Assembly (NCBI GenBank): GCA_022495005.1
Contig: JAGYXB010001964.1
Coordinates: 372,001 to 436,000 of the forward strand
DNA from: Rhyacophila brunnea
Lineage: Eukaryota; Arthropoda; Insecta; Trichoptera; Rhyacophilidae
Reading direction: 5' to 3'
DNA length: 64,000 nt
Made by a program: the position numbers and the translations under genes. Of this stretch, positions 33,531 to 45,395 are shown in pieces. Under the pieces are notes generated by a model. That model did not search any database, was not told the origin of the DNA, and saw nothing but the letters and a program-made list of their open reading frames with translations. Numbering within the stretch: position 1 is the stretch's first letter; every line of letters starts with the position of its first letter.

Positions 33531-34074
33531 AACAGATAAAATTGCGTAGATAAAGATACGTAATACCATTTTTTTTTTTAAATAAATCAGGGTTGGTTTT
33601 GAAAGGAAAATTAGTCGTTTTCATCGGTAGAAAAAAAGGCTGCTGATACAGATTCTCGTAGGAAATTTTCCATACGTTAAAGAGCTTGAAGTAGGAAAGT
33701 TTTCAATACATATCCTTCGTTTTTACACAAATAGTAAACGGTTAAAAAGCTTTATATTCGCGGCAATGCTTTCTAGCAAAATGCTGCGACCATGGGTGAA
33801 ATTCAATATTACGGACTAATTAAATCTATAATCCTATGATCATAATATATTATAATATCTGAGATGTTGAAGTCGTCAATGGCAGCGTTATCCAAATGAA
33901 TTACGCGAAGGCTGCTGATTTTTCTGAGATGTGATTATGACAAAATGGTTGAGAAATACTACTTAATAATATTTTAATTAAATTTAGAAATAAGCTAGTA
34001 AAGCAGTCCAGATTATAAATTTTATTAAAATGTCGACCATTGCAGTGACAATAGTTATTTTACAACGATAAAAC
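33531..34074. other. AT-rich non-coding DNA
   Basis: No gene or delimited repeat recognised. Confidence 0.35.
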
Positions 34075-34301
34075 CAGCGCTCGAAATGGAAAAGTTTACG
34101 AACCGGAGCGCTCGACATTTTTCTGAAGATATTTACATATTTATCAAATTTTATATGTATTTCATAAAAATAAGTGTGTTTGATTTTCTACTTATATGGA
34201 TTATCTAGTTCAGACGGTCAAATTATTTTGTCCACGAGACGGAGCGATAGTCTTACCGATTTCACGAACAGGAACGGCGCTCCGGTCCATTTCGAGCCCT
34301 G
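34075..34301. mobile_element. hAT-like MITE, CAGNGCTCGAAATGG family, copy 2
   Basis: Begins CAGCGCTCGAAATGGAAAAG, ends CCATTTCGAGCCCTG, and is flanked by perfect 8-bp repeats GATAAAAC (34067-34074 and 34302-34309). About 227 bp, highly similar to 22041-22270. No coding capacity. Confidence 0.9.
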
Positions 34302-34309
34302 GATAAAAC

Positions 34310-35040
34310 CCTGCTTTTACATATAGAAGTTCGGTATTATTAGGTATATTTCTCGTTAATAAAAGATGTATGTTGGTACTGCGGTAAGAATTGTTTGTAA
34401 ATTTTATGAATCATAAATTTTGATTTATAAACATTTCGTGGTTATCCAAAATTTTATATCTTTCTGACATATAGACAAAATTAAATCAAGTAAGTTTATC
34501 ATTATCGTTTAACATCATTTCTTTTGCGGCATTTTGTATGTTACAAATTATTCACAACATTTAAAAGGGTTCCCTTTTTATAAATGAAAGTGACGCTGAG
34601 AAAAAGTTATCAAAGCTAATTATGCAAGTCGTTTCGCAATGCAGAAATGTATGTATATTTACATTCACAAGGCGACAGCTTGTCAACAATACAAGAAACA
34701 GAATCACTGTGTCACAAAGCACACATAAAGTCATTTATTTTTTACAAATATATATTTATTTATTTTTATTAAAGAAATCGTAATTTTCAATAATGTCGAT
34801 TTCTGTTTTTTGTCACGCAACAGATTTCTGTTTTTTGTCACGCAACAGATTGCGGTAGCATTACACATACTCTTCGATCCCTCTTTTAAATTTAAGACTT
34901 CAAAAAGTGTTCAATTAAATCTTGTAAGAGCTTTGTTTCATTCGATAAGATTGCAATATTTAGCGGTAAAGATTTTTTTCAGAAACGTCTTCACAATTTT
35001 GTGAATCGGAATAGATGTTGAAACGTTATACATAATTTTG
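34310..35040. other. AT-rich non-coding DNA
   Basis: Includes a short tandem duplication at about 34798-34849, where GATTTCTGTTTTTTGTCACG is repeated with a 26-bp period. The short frame across it is not credible. Confidence 0.4.
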
Positions 35041-35391
35041 GATATTTTATAGATAGAATAATATTTTTATTGTTTGATTTAGGCAGGGCTTAATGAATAA
35101 AAAAAATAACCAATAACATATTATTGTGTAATAATATGTATTTCTAATTCAACGAAAACAAATAAGTATGAATGAAAAAGTGTGCATAATTTTGTCGGAT
35201 CGCCCAAAATATACCAAAACTATTATGGTTTTATTTAGGCAGGGTTTAATTGATTTAAAAAAAAACTAACCAGCACCATCTGTAAATTATTGTAGTCTTA
35301 GTTAAATAAAAACAAATACGTATGACTAACAAAGTTTAATGTGCACTATTTATGTCGGATCTTATCAGCCTACCTCCACCCTTCGCCACTG
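35041..35391 (-). mobile_element. Family C (hAT-like) half element, copy 3
   Basis: Ends CACCCTTCGCCACTG at 35391, with two inverted subterminal units to its left (around 35100-35220 and 35240-35370). Its inner limit lies near TTTTTATTGTTTGATTTAGG, close to the centre of the full copies. Confidence 0.6.
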
Positions 35392-35655
35392 CTGCTGACC
35401 ACTCTGTCATGACGGGGTTATAATTAATCATAAGATGATACAATATGTCGGTGAGTCTTGTATATATTGTCGTGGTTGAACTTTGGCTAGCATCTTCTAC
35501 TATTGAAGATATGTTTAGTTTTACATGACGCGGGGGCAGATGAACTTAACATGCAACGTCAGGAGCATAGTTTGCTACTTGTGTTATGATTTTTTTTATC
35601 ATCTTTTAATATGTAACTATTGCGTCAGGTGAAATCATCCTAAGCGACATTCGCC
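35392..35655. other. Upstream region of the 75-codon frame
   Basis: Unique sequence. No TATA box could be placed with confidence. A repeat copy ends at 35391. Confidence 0.3.
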
Positions 35656-35883
35656 ATGTCTAATACATCAGTCAACACGTCTCGCGCAGTGTTGCGCAAA
35701 CATTGGCGAATCTATTTCCTTACGATGCTAATTACGCCCGTCGCAGTGCTGTCGCTTATGATAAACTGGCACGAAACGTCCGAATTAATTAAGCGCTACG
35801 TGTCCATGGTTGCCAACTATTGTCGACAAAAATATGCTCGACGGGGTAAAAAAAAGGAAGTATTTGGCATGAAAAATTCCTAG
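35656..35883 (+). CDS. Candidate small membrane protein or exon, unidentified
   Basis: ATG with favourable context (CGCCATGTC) opens 75 codons to TAG. The third positions use many G and C (GTG, CTG, CGC, ACG, TCC), unlike the surrounding AT-rich DNA, which is the main reason to consider it real. The product has a hydrophilic N-terminus (MSNTSVNTSRAVLRKHWR), one strongly hydrophobic segment about residues 20-37 (FLTMLITPVAVLSLMI), and a basic tail ending RRGKKKEVFGMKNS. A GGGTAAAA at about 35845 could be a splice donor, so the tail may be intronic and this could be a first exon. A basic HWR next to a TP-containing membrane segment resembles the start of SLC13-type carriers, but only weakly. 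It is not part of any repeat seen in the window. Function unknown. Confidence 0.35.
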   Translation: MSNTSVNTSRAVLRKHWRIYFLTMLITPVAVLSLMINWHETSELIKRYVSMVANYCRQKYARRGKKKEVFGMKNS

Positions 35884-36392
35884 TTTTGCTGAAAAAAATG
35901 ATGGCAGAAAGAAATTAAGTGCTTTATTAATTTTCTTTCACAAATGACGAATGCAACTAGTGTTTTTTTTCAAAATTGAAAAGTCAATTAATTGTTATGA
36001 GCTGCAATTCAGGAATTCTGTTAAATTTTTTAGTCCCGAAGTTCCGACATTAAAAAACTGCAATCTGAAAATATCAGAATTAGTTTTTAATGCAATGTAT
36101 CGTACAGATAATAGTGACAGTTTATAAATAATATATTATAAAAAAAATCGGAGTTAAACGTAGAACTGATAGTGAATGATTTAACTGCTTAAGTGGGGAA
36201 GGGCGAAAAAAAAAGAAGGTAACTGAAGTAGAGATTTTATAAGAAATTTGTTGCTTTTGTGCAGCAGTTAGTTTTAGCATCGTGAACTTGTAATATAAAA
36301 TTTGAATCTAAGTAAAATTATTATACATCCTTAGAGCTTTCTAAAAAGTATTTTTAACAACTATTGAACGGTTTGCGAGATATTACACATTT
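35884..36392. other. AT-rich non-coding DNA
   Basis: Follows the candidate frame. No further exon could be supported. Confidence 0.35.
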
Positions 36393-36790
36393 TACAACGT
36401 TTTTCCCAACTTCCCGACTAGCTAGACATTTGAATCTTTTAGAATATATCAGAACACGATGCTAATGCATTTTTAATACTTTTAGCCATTTTTAAGTAGA
36501 ATTAAATTCATTTTCAGTTAATTCTGTTTTGTATGAAAAGTTATTTCGGAAGAAATCCGTATTTCAATCCATTATTATTGGTTGCTAGGGTCCTAACAAC
36601 TAAATTATTAATATATACGTGCGTTACTATGGAAATCAATATGAGTGTCAAAATGACATTTTAGTATTATTTCTATCAAATACAATTTTTTTGATGGTTT
36701 AAGCTAGTCAAGTCAAGTTAATATGATTCAACAAAAAATTTAAAAATGTTGTATATAAAAAAATTCTTTTTATCTTGTAATTATTTTAGA
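36393..36790 (-). repeat. Repeat family M, copy 5
   Basis: Reverse orientation: ACAACGTTTTTCCCAACTTC, GTTAATTCTGTTTTGTATGA, TAGGGTCCTAACAACTAAAT, GAGTGTCAAAATGACATTTT, and AAATGTTGTATATAAAAAAA. Lacks the block that holds CAATCGATTTTTAAC. Confidence 0.65.
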
Positions 36791-37194
36791 TTTAGATGAT
36801 AAAATTGCGAAAATCATTGGCGTTTTCAAGATTCTTCGACGATATTTTTTTGGCGTGTAGGCATAGTTCTTATCTTTCAAACATAAACAAATTTGGCGCG
36901 TAACACTTGCGAACAAAACATGAGTAATGCAAAAGTTCTGAGACCAGAAATCTCCAAGGTTGCTTTTCCAAGAGTGGATGAGTTTTACAATTTAATTAGT
37001 ATGGCAATTAGTATATGGTAATTAGTATATGGTATTCATATCGTTATAGTTTAACATTTTATATTAGATAGTAGTTGTTTAATTATTCTATTTTTGAATT
37101 CAAATACATGTAAGTACACAAAATTTAAGAAAAGTCCCATTTGGTAGAAATATTTTGTTCTAATATCTATGTTACGAAAAATATATACATAGAC
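36791..37194. other. AT-rich non-coding DNA
   Basis: No supported gene. Contains a short tandem duplication near 37007-37034 (TATGGCAATTAGTATATGG type). Ends with the left TSD of the next element. Confidence 0.35.
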
Positions 37195-37206
37195 CATGGT
37201 TTCCCA

Positions 37207-37674
37207 AACTATGGGTCGCGACCCACCAGTGGGTCGCGAGCGAATATTGAGTGGGCCGTCGCCACTTTTGGGGAAGAGATGAAAAAGTTTGATTCGTTAC
37301 GTTGGATTTGTAAACCATTTCAAGACGACTTACCAACTAGTATGTCAACAAAATCAAGTGAAGAACTCGTTGATTTATCAGAAGATACGTCACTGAAAAA
37401 TAGTTTCAATCGTAAACAGTTAACGTAATTCTGGCTCTCAGTTGCTGATAATTATCCTTGCCTGTTCGATGAAGCTATGAAAATCCTCCTCCTCTTTACT
37501 ACTCGTACCTCATATCTATGTGAGGTCGGATTTTCGGCTATGGTTAACATTAAAACTAAATACCGAAATAAATTGGATATATCAAACTTACTGCGATTAA
37601 AAGTAACTAAAATTGAAGTTAATGCTAAAACTGTAATGAAGAAAAATAAGAAACAAATACATCCTTCCCATTGA
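37207..37674 (+). pseudogene. hAT transposase C-terminal relic (ZBED5/SCAND3-like)
   Basis: One plus-strand frame with a single TAA at 37426-37428. Before the stop are LRWICKPFQDDLPTSMSTKS and SLKNSFNRKQLT; after it, in the same frame, FWLSVADNYPCLFDEAMKIL, TSYLCEVGFSAMVNIKTKYR and a C-terminal KKNKKQIHPSH. TSYLCExGFSxMVxIKTKYRN is the dimerisation signature of the ZBED5/SCAND3 type of hAT transposase. The BED zinc finger and DDE core are absent. The stop and the deletions make it non-functional. The first residues of the longer frame (before about 37207) are TIR and flank, not protein. Confidence 0.85.
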
Positions 37675-37903
37675 AATAACTTTGTAAAAATACCTTGCAG
37701 GTGTAGGTATTTAAGTAATAATTTTTTTTTTGTGTAAGTTGTGTTTCTTATTTCAACAGTCTTTCATTCATATTGGTAACACTTATAAAAAATATATTTC
37801 AATTAGAACAAATAAAACAGTATTAAGTAGTTCCACGACTCGCCACTAGGGAATCTGAGCATTACCAATATTTATGCCCTCTTTTCTCTAAGACAGCTAA
37901 GAG

Positions 37904-38555
37904 TAGGGAATCCAATCCCGGGATTGATAAACATAATCCCGGGATTTCGGGATTGATTTTTTTATCAATTTTTATGGAAAATATAACAGAAAAAATACTT
38001 TTAATACAAAATAACTACATTAGAAATAAACTGAGTTTGAATGAAGTTTGATGTGTAGGTTGCCGATTCATTTTATTTTTCACATAGATTATTAAAAATG
38101 AGAAAGATTGGTAAAAAAACAATGCTTCGCACTTTTAACAAAGTAATTCCACCATGATATCATACGTTTTACGGCAGTTTCATATTTGGCTGACTAATTA
38201 GATTTATGAAGCGGAAAGGCCATAAGTACGCCATGATTATTTGCTTTACTATTTTAAATCTCGCTGATCTATTCATTATGTCTTTACTATCAGAAATAGC
38301 AATCTCATATTAAATTCACATTATTATTTATATTAAAATATTATTTACTTCATTAAACTTGTGTATTTCCAAGATTTAACGTATACAATATTAACAATAA
38401 ATGTTTTAAATAGTATAAATTATACTAGATTTATTTTTGACCGATTAACAATGGAAAAAATCCCAATCCCGGGACCAGTCCCGGGATCCCGGGATTGTCA
38501 AATTGTAATCCCGAAATCCCGGGATCAGAATTTTGGCTCGGGATTGGATTCCCTA
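37904..38555. mobile_element. Nested hAT-like element with GGGATT-rich ends
   Basis: Begins TAGGGAATCCAATCCCGGG and ends CGGGATTGGATTCCCTA: perfect TIRs of about 17 bp. Perfect 8-bp flanks GCTAAGAG (37896-37903 and 38556-38563). Subterminal arrays of ATCCCGGGATT motifs (five or more at the right end, 38461-38525) look like transposase-binding repeats. 652 bp and AT-rich inside; the frame at 38361-38609 is not a recognisable protein. Confidence 0.9.
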
Positions 38556-38636
38556 GCTAAGAGGTGGGTCCCAAGATTGGAAATTTTTGTTAGATGGGTC
38601 GGAGTCTAGTCAACTTTGGGAACCACTGACATAGAC

Positions 38637-39339
38637 AATTCCTTGCATAAAAATTGGTTTTTATTATTATTACTTAAGTACCTTTCATCATAATAATATG
38701 GATTGTAGATTGTAGATTATTTTAATACATTAGCGAGATCTCCAAATCAGCAGATAGTTATAACATATTTTTCTTACGTAATCAATCATAATTAAAAATA
38801 TCAGTTTTCTGTGTGCAAAATTAATTATTAATTATTACTTAATTTCACCAAACGACAATCAAAAATACTAACCCTGAAATTCCCGAATTAAAATTCTGTC
38901 TTTGACTACAATCACAGTGTAAAAAATATTAGATTTAACGCCACATGTCACATACGATTTTTACAAGTAAGATGAATATGCGCCTAAAAATGGTAGATCT
39001 GGCAAAAAAAATGCAAAGTCGGTACCGATGGAAATGACCATGCATCAGGCGCCAGTGCTACAAAACAATAATTGAATCGCACGAATATGAACGAAAAAAA
39101 AACTCTTAAATTTTGTCTATTCACAATTATTAATTGTATAATATATTCATTAGTGAGGATTATTTTCTTTACAACGTGTGAATTCAATGGTAAAAAATTA
39201 CATATTACCTTTTATTCCGCACACTTAAAGAGCTGTGGGTAAAAAAACGCTGCTTGTAGTAAAAATACACCACCGATTAAGTTCTCCAAACTTTCAGTTG
39301 TTAAATTTAATCATATCACTATTTTTTCAAAATGGCCAG
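38637..39339. other. AT-rich non-coding DNA
   Basis: No supported gene or repeat boundary. Confidence 0.4.
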
Positions 39340-39540
39340 GCAGCTTAGGCGTCGGGGTCCCAGGTTTGAATCCTGGGTCTGGCAAGTACACATATTGTTT
39401 TTAAATTTGTATATGAGTCAGAGTATGGACCTAATTAATACGTTGATCAAGTAGCTAACATCCATTTCTCGTAAAAACAAAACCTCCACTCTGTGGAAGC
39501 CCATAATAATATGATCTTATTAGGATCGGACATGGTAAAA
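39340..39540 (+). repeat. SINE-B copy 6 (most complete)
   Basis: Decayed tRNA-like head, then CAGGTTTGAATCCTGGGTCT (B box), GCAAGTACACATATTGTTTT, GGACCTAATTAATACG, CATCCATTTCTCGTAAAAAC, CCTCCACTCTGTGGAAGCCC, and the tail ATCTTATTAGGATCGGACAT. The order head-body-tail is that of a tRNA-derived SINE whose 3' end may be borrowed from a LINE. Six copies of this family were found in the window. Confidence 0.7.
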
Positions 39541-40076
39541 AAACTATTATCTTTTCTTTATTTTTAGTCGTTCATTAGTTGTCTTCGTTGAATGCTTTCA
39601 TTATAAAGTCGGTATCACACGATTGACTTACTCGACAAATGTACAAATAATACAATTGTGTGTTCGAGCGAGTCGACAAGTGAATCATTCCCACGATTCG
39701 TGTATTTCAAGATAAATTATTCGAAATTCATAAAATTATTCGAAGTTCTTTGACTCATCAATATTTACCGACATGCAGCGAGAAAGGACAATAATTGTCA
39801 AGTATCCGCAAATGACAATTAATAATTGTCAAGCACACAGTCGTAAAATTCCGTTTTAATCCTCTCTATGCCGCAATTAGTTAATTGATAGTAATTAACA
39901 TAAGAATTGGTGTAATTAGGGCGTCCAAAGACGCTTTGGGCACTTAACCGGTTAATATTAGAGTATAGTATAGTTAACGTTTACTATAAGATTGCCAATA
40001 TGCTAATCAGGTAAACAAAAAAAGTGTTCTTTGACCTTTCTCGTAGTAGAAGACCAGAGTCAAAAACTCACGTTTT
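39541..40076. other. Non-coding DNA
   Basis: No supported gene or delimited repeat. Confidence 0.35.
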
Positions 40077-40535
40077 ATGCAATAACACCTGTCGTGATCC
40101 AGATTTCCCCCTGATTAGCGACAAGTAAAACATCGAGAGTGTAGACAGCTTCAAATATCTTGGGATACAAATCACGGGAGATGGCATTTTGAAAAGTGAG
40201 CTTGGGAATGGCTGGAGCAACATTCAATTCGATGCGGAGACTCTAGAACTCACTCAGTACCCAGTTAAAACCAAACGCCACCAATTCGACGTGCTGCGGT
40301 GCTGCTTTACGGGAGTGAGTCATGAAACCTTACATAGGCTTAGAAAACTGTATAGGTACCTACTGAGATGTTTGCGACGGATCCTGGATGTGTGCTGGTA
40401 TGACTTTAGGAGTAACGAAGAGGTAAGAGAACGCACCAAGCAGCCTCTCAATCACGCTGAGAGTAAAGAAGTGACATTAGACCTGACTCGGCCACATGCT
40501 GCGGACATGGCTAAAGAAGAAGAAGAATTTTACGC
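40077..40535 (+). pseudogene. LINE RT C-terminal fragment (AAG-tailed lineage), copy 2
   Basis: Plus frame from CRDPDFPLISDK, a stop at 40122, then NIESVDSFKYLGIQITGDGI, a rearranged middle (VKTKRHQFDVLRCC), RCLRRILDVCWYDFRSNEEV, RERTKQPL and ADMAKEEEE before AAGAAGAAG at 40518. It aligns with 8121-8813 in the opposite orientation, and its first codons begin at nearly the same place. Internal deletions and the stop show it is dead. Confidence 0.8.
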
Positions 40536-41649
40536 TCTATATTAAATTTTGTTTATCAAGAGTTTTTCGCCTCACAGTTTTAGGATTACTAAATTATTGA
40601 TTATGCTATATAATGTAACGTTGAGTTATGTACCTAAAGAAAAAAAAACTATTAACACATTATATGGAAGCGTTATATAATTTTTTATAAAACTTTTTTT
40701 TTTATTTCTTTTGAAGTATCTGCTTGAGTAGATACTTAGATAATAATTATTATGTGTAGTGTGTATATTTATAATGTATATATATTATATATTTTATTAT
40801 TATTTTAAAAAAATAGCTTATCATTGAAGTAGCTCCATGATATTGCAATATAACCTGTGATCATATTATTAAGTATCGTATGTGTAAAAAGAATTGATTT
40901 CCATAATAATTATTGAATTGTTTAACTAATTAAAAACGTAGTTATTTAGTGTTAGGTTCGATTGCAAACATTGCTTTGATACGTTAGTATTTGTGAGATG
41001 CTTGAAATGTCAAAATTAAGTCTATTGTAATATTATACACAAATCAACTTTATGAATTTTAGTAAGTATTCAAGACTTATTTTGGTAATATCTTCACTTA
41101 TCATAGAATATATTATAATTATCTTTGAGTGAATCTAAAATTTTATGCAATATTAAGTCACTTGTAGCGTTGTAACTAATTTAATCATTAGACTAGATGT
41201 CCTTGTTTTGCTGCAATTTTATATATTTAGGCTCCATCTCTAGAGAAGACAGTTTTCTCAACATATTTGATTCAAATAAACCGCTTTGCTGAACCGGAAG
41301 CGACCCTCAATCTTGGCCTCAACCAAGCTGGCATGGAGTGTATTTGGGCACCTGAATAGTATTTTCAAAAACGTACAGTCTTCAATCAATATATGCTATA
41401 CGTTTCATAACTTTGCACTCCGGCTTTAGGATGAAAATGATATAATATATTCTAAAAATATGGGTTTTCGCATATATTAGTTGTTTATTTATTACTACAT
41501 ATATTAATACAAGTGAATATCATTTGATCTAATTTTATGCGAGGTAATTAGGCAAATATGCGTATCAGCGTAGTAAAAACTACAAAGTTATAAAACATAT
41601 TATACTCTACAAACGTTCACGTATGCGTGTGCATTGGAAATCTTCATAT
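40536..41649. other. AT-rich non-coding DNA
   Basis: No supported gene; long A/T runs at 40615-40830. Confidence 0.4.
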
Positions 41650-41965
41650 AAGAAAAATTCAAAAAATACAAGTAGTGCAACGTAACGTGGAATGGTGCAT
41701 GTTTGGCATAACGCGGAAATACCACAAAATATACCAATATATTGTGATAGAGGTCGCTACAACAGATGAAAAGATAATGGGCTGGTATGTCACTCGGCGA
41801 GTGGACAACCGTTGGACAAAATGCCGTGATACAGTGGTACTAAACGTTTACAGGGACGCCCTACATTTCATAAAGTTCGGTAAAAGTGCGTGGAAGCGAA
41901 TATCTAGGGACCGAAAGGAGTTAGGGGAGGTTTTCATCCAGCAGTGGATCGATCCAGGCTGATGA
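41650..41965 (+). pseudogene. RTE-like LINE 3' fragment, copy 2
   Basis: Frame reads RKIQKIQVVQRNVEWCMFGI and TRKYHKIYQYIVIEVATTDE, later GKSAWKRISRDRKELGEVFI and QQWIDPG, ending CAGGCTGATGATGA. Same tail as 14086, 45806 and 53500. The open frame has survived, but with substitutions and small deletions relative to 53500. Confidence 0.75.
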
Positions 41966-42350
41966 TGAGCAAACAAATTGAACATAATAAATTATCTTCC
42001 AAAAGATTTGATTGTGATTCTAGAGTCATTCGTCGATTGCAGGTGTCCCGTCCTACCCATCTCGGCCAAAATATTTAACATCACTTATGCAATGCAATAT
42101 TAATACTTTTTTCACGTATTGTTTCAAATTATTTGTAGGTGACAGATATGGGTAGGTTTTTTTGGTACGATTAGGTGCTTAGGTACAATGTTATTGTTTT
42201 TTTCTATCTGTCAATACTTTTCGGTGCATGACAGCATTATTTATTGCGTTGTCATGGTGTCGTCAATTATTTATAATGATACGAAACGAAACATTAATAA
42301 TGTATTAGGAAATGCCATACATGGTTGGAATGCGATGGATGTTATAGACC

Positions 42351-42420
42351 AGGGATGGCGAACCTGGCATGCGTGCCACCAGTGGCACGCGAGACGATTT
42401 TGCATGACAGGCGAATGTTT
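42351..42420 (+). mobile_element. hAT left terminus (fragment)
   Basis: CAGGGATGGCGAACCTGGCA followed by GCGTGCCACCAGTGGCACGC: terminal plus subterminal palindrome typical of one hAT group. No right end was located, so the extent is unknown. Confidence 0.5.
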
Positions 42421-43609
42421 CAGTTTGGAGAGAAAAGAAATATTACTATCTATATATATATATTAAAAAAAACGTTTTTTTATGAAAAAGTTTTACAAAT
42501 AATATTAACGACATAGTCATGCGTAGTTTCTTCGGTTTTTCATATTATGTTTAGGTACCAATCGATGCGCAAACAGAAACGACGAAATTCATGTATAAAT
42601 AATGACAAATCGCATTGTAATTGTTATGTTTAATGTATATATACGATTGCATAGGTCGGTCCTTAGGATCGGAGAATTAAACATAAAAATATACAATTAA
42701 CAAACCGTATGAAATCAATTATCGGCAGTCATTCAAATATAATAACTGCTTATTATTTTACTTCAAACATAATCTCTAAAAATGGAAAACCGCTTAGTGA
42801 TGGAGGATATAATATGAAAGAAAAGTGGTTTAAATGCTTCCACGATCTCTTTGAGTAATTAGAAAACAAGGAAAAAATATTCAAAGAATAAAAGATATGC
42901 CTTCGGATAGAAATACGGTGAAAGATAGAATATCAATAACTCAATTGTATCTAATTCACGCACTTGGCAGATATTTTGCCTAATTCATGAATAAGGCAAC
43001 GGGCTTGCATTTTTCATGATTTAGGCAAAATTTTGCCCATTTCATGTAATAGTCAATTTCGCACATTCGGCGTAACATATATATTAATAAGCGCTCCGCT
43101 CTTGTAAATTCCAAGCCCTGCAGACGTAGTAAATCCAAAACGCCCCAACGAACAGGGCTAATAAATAAAAAAGGGTTACGACCATATTGGCGGAGGGAAA
43201 GAATTAACATATTTTTATTTGAGATACATGGCTCGATTTGATTGCAAAAATATGCAAAGTCCAAATTCAGTTTATATTCCGTACCAGATTCCGACCCTAC
43301 CGTTATAAATTTCCCGACTTATGTGTTATGAAGTAAGGCACAGTCACAAACTCTGACGGATAAATATTTTACACACGAGCGTAGCTAAGGCTACGAATCA
43401 GATAATGTTGGGAATTTTTCTTTTATATAATATCTACATCATAAACCACATACAATTGGAGTATTTTTTTAACTAGTGATACGTGGTGAATAATAGACCT
43501 AGCACCGCTTAGACTAAAGGTTCTGAAACTTTTTGAAGTAAATACTTTTAGACCCGTCGCGCATACAAACTCGTCTCATTGACTAAACACTTAAGAGCAT
43601 ACTTCAATG
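42421..43609. other. AT-rich non-coding DNA
   Basis: No credible gene. The 94-codon minus frame at 42980-43264 has no recognised motif. Confidence 0.35.
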
Positions 43610-43955
43610 AAACGGGAAATTATTTTCAACTATATGTGCGGCGAAATTTCGGACTGGCTGCCTATCGGAGACCGAAAGCGAGCTGTGAACACGTCAATTT
43701 GTTTTGTGATGGCGTCGGGGGAATCAATTCTTAAATCGTTTACAGATGACTAAAAAACGTTACCCATTTACTTGAAAAAGAAAACATGTCAATGAATATA
43801 TTATTATTATTATTACAAATAGAACAATAAACATAACACTAAATGGACACATGTTAAATTTGTATGACAGATTATGTTTTGTTCTGCATGCGTCGTTTGC
43901 ACGTTCTTCGCATCGCGCAGTCACGATCGCTGTGACCGTGCCCCAGCCTTAATAT
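43610..43955 (+). repeat. Repeat family E, copy 3
   Basis: GAAACGGGAAATTATTTTCA through GTGAACACGTCAATTTG and GTTACCCATTTACTTG to GACCGTGCCCCAGCC; colinear with 1748-2095. Confidence 0.65.
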
Positions 43956-44102
43956 ACTGCTGCATAGTCTTGATACGACATTTTAGTTAGGAAAATAAAA
44001 CAAAACGGAAATTTTATTTAAATGATATTAAAATGCAATTATTTTGCATTTAATAATTAAATACTTAATGCATTTTGTGATTATTTGGAAAATATACTAC
44101 GA

Positions 44103-44300
44103 ATATTGATATGTTCCACTTACGTGACGTGAGTGGATGTTATTTTATAGGTTTTTAAGATACGGTATACTTGGTTCACTGGATGTGCTTCCATGTAATT
44201 TTGTTTTTACTATTATTACTATTACCTACACTGTATTTTTATTTGAATATTTTTTATATTATGTGAAAGAATTAAATTTCTAATTTATCATTTTCATTAT
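44103..44300 (+). repeat. Repeat family H, 3' half
   Basis: TTGATATGTTCCACTTACG, ATAGGTTTTTAAGATACGG and GGATGTGCTTCCATGTA match the second half of 32200-32470. Confidence 0.5.
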
Positions 44301-44449
44301 ATGTATAATAAAAACATTTTAATTTGAATTTATTTAATTCTCTTCTAAGTTATTTTTGCTTCTACTGGGCCTTTTATTTCTATTCAATGCCTCTAAATTA
44401 CTTTCGAGGCTACTACCACCCCCAGGATCGCTCCAGCACCCACTTTAGA

Positions 44450-44862
44450 AAACAATACTTTAAAGGATATTGGCAATGACCATGGGCCCCACATCTCGAA
44501 GCGGGCCCCCAGGCTAGGATCTTTGGCAGGCTCCCCTACCCATAATTAAGGATAAAGGCAGTGTGACGCTCTACAGTAGTGTTTTACAAATGGTGTATGC
44601 TGTAAAATTAATGTGTATATTTACTGTTTTTTGTATATTTCAATACATACATTTGAATTATGGAGTTGTCGAGTATCGATACACAATTAAAAATTGTATC
44701 GTGCAACTACATAATTTTAAATAATAACATTATCGAAGGAAAGTAGCACCGCAGGTGACTTTTTTTTGCTATCAAAGCAAATTTCTGATGTGTGTTATCT
44801 GGTCGACTCGCCTCGCCGGGCCCCTCTTTATCCCGGCCCCCCAGGCTAGAGCCCTGTCAGCC
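44450..44862 (-). repeat. Repeat family D, reverse copy
   Basis: The left side has CATGGGCCCCACATCTCGAA and GGGCCCCCAGGCTAGGATC; the right side ends CCCCCCAGGCTAGAGCCCTG. These are reverse complements of the two ends of family D. Poly-C at 44863 is adjacent. Confidence 0.5.
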
Positions 44863-45395
44863 CCCCCCCCCTTGTGGGGGCCATGGCAATAACACATTTC
44901 CACATTTTTATGTCTAATTTTTTGGCACTTGGCACTAACTGCTTTATTTATTTCAGATATTCAAATATTGTAGAGTTAACGAAGTTATATCTTGTATTTA
45001 TCTTAATTAAAAAAGCTTTCTGTTTTATCCCTGACAAAATAACTGGCTGCTTGCACGTTATATATTATTACATATTTGTATTGGAATACACCAATTGAAA
45101 GCATATGAGGCATGACTTACAACCCATCCGTAATAAAGATTCGGACAATGATTTATTACTTCATCGTAATACTAATAAACGTTGCATGTGAAATGTTGGA
45201 CAGGACGTTACGTTTTCATAATAATAAATTATGTTGTTTCAAACTTATTTCGGGAGTTCTCATATCGCCAAGTATTTAGTTCGTAAATTTGATAAATAAA
45301 CGCTCACTTGCATAATGTCTTCAAAAATGACTTGCTATCATTATCACTAAAATTTTATATATATTTTTTTTTAACCAGCATAAAACAGTAAATAG
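44863..45395. other. AT-rich non-coding DNA
   Basis: No supported gene. Confidence 0.35.

Larger units (their letters stand above)
37195..38628 (+). mobile_element. hAT element (ZBED/SCAND3-like), internally deleted, carrying a nested hAT
   Basis: Begins CATGGTTTCCCAAACTATGG and ends CTTTGGGAACCACTG, with perfect 8-bp flanks ACATAGAC (37187-37194 and 38629-38636). TIRs are about 14 bp, with differences. Subterminal GGGTCGCGACCCACCAGTGG is typical of this hAT group. Inside lies a C-terminal transposase relic (37207-37674), and at 37904-38555 a second hAT has inserted. Without the nested part the element is about 770 bp, so most of the transposase has been lost. Confidence 0.9.
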
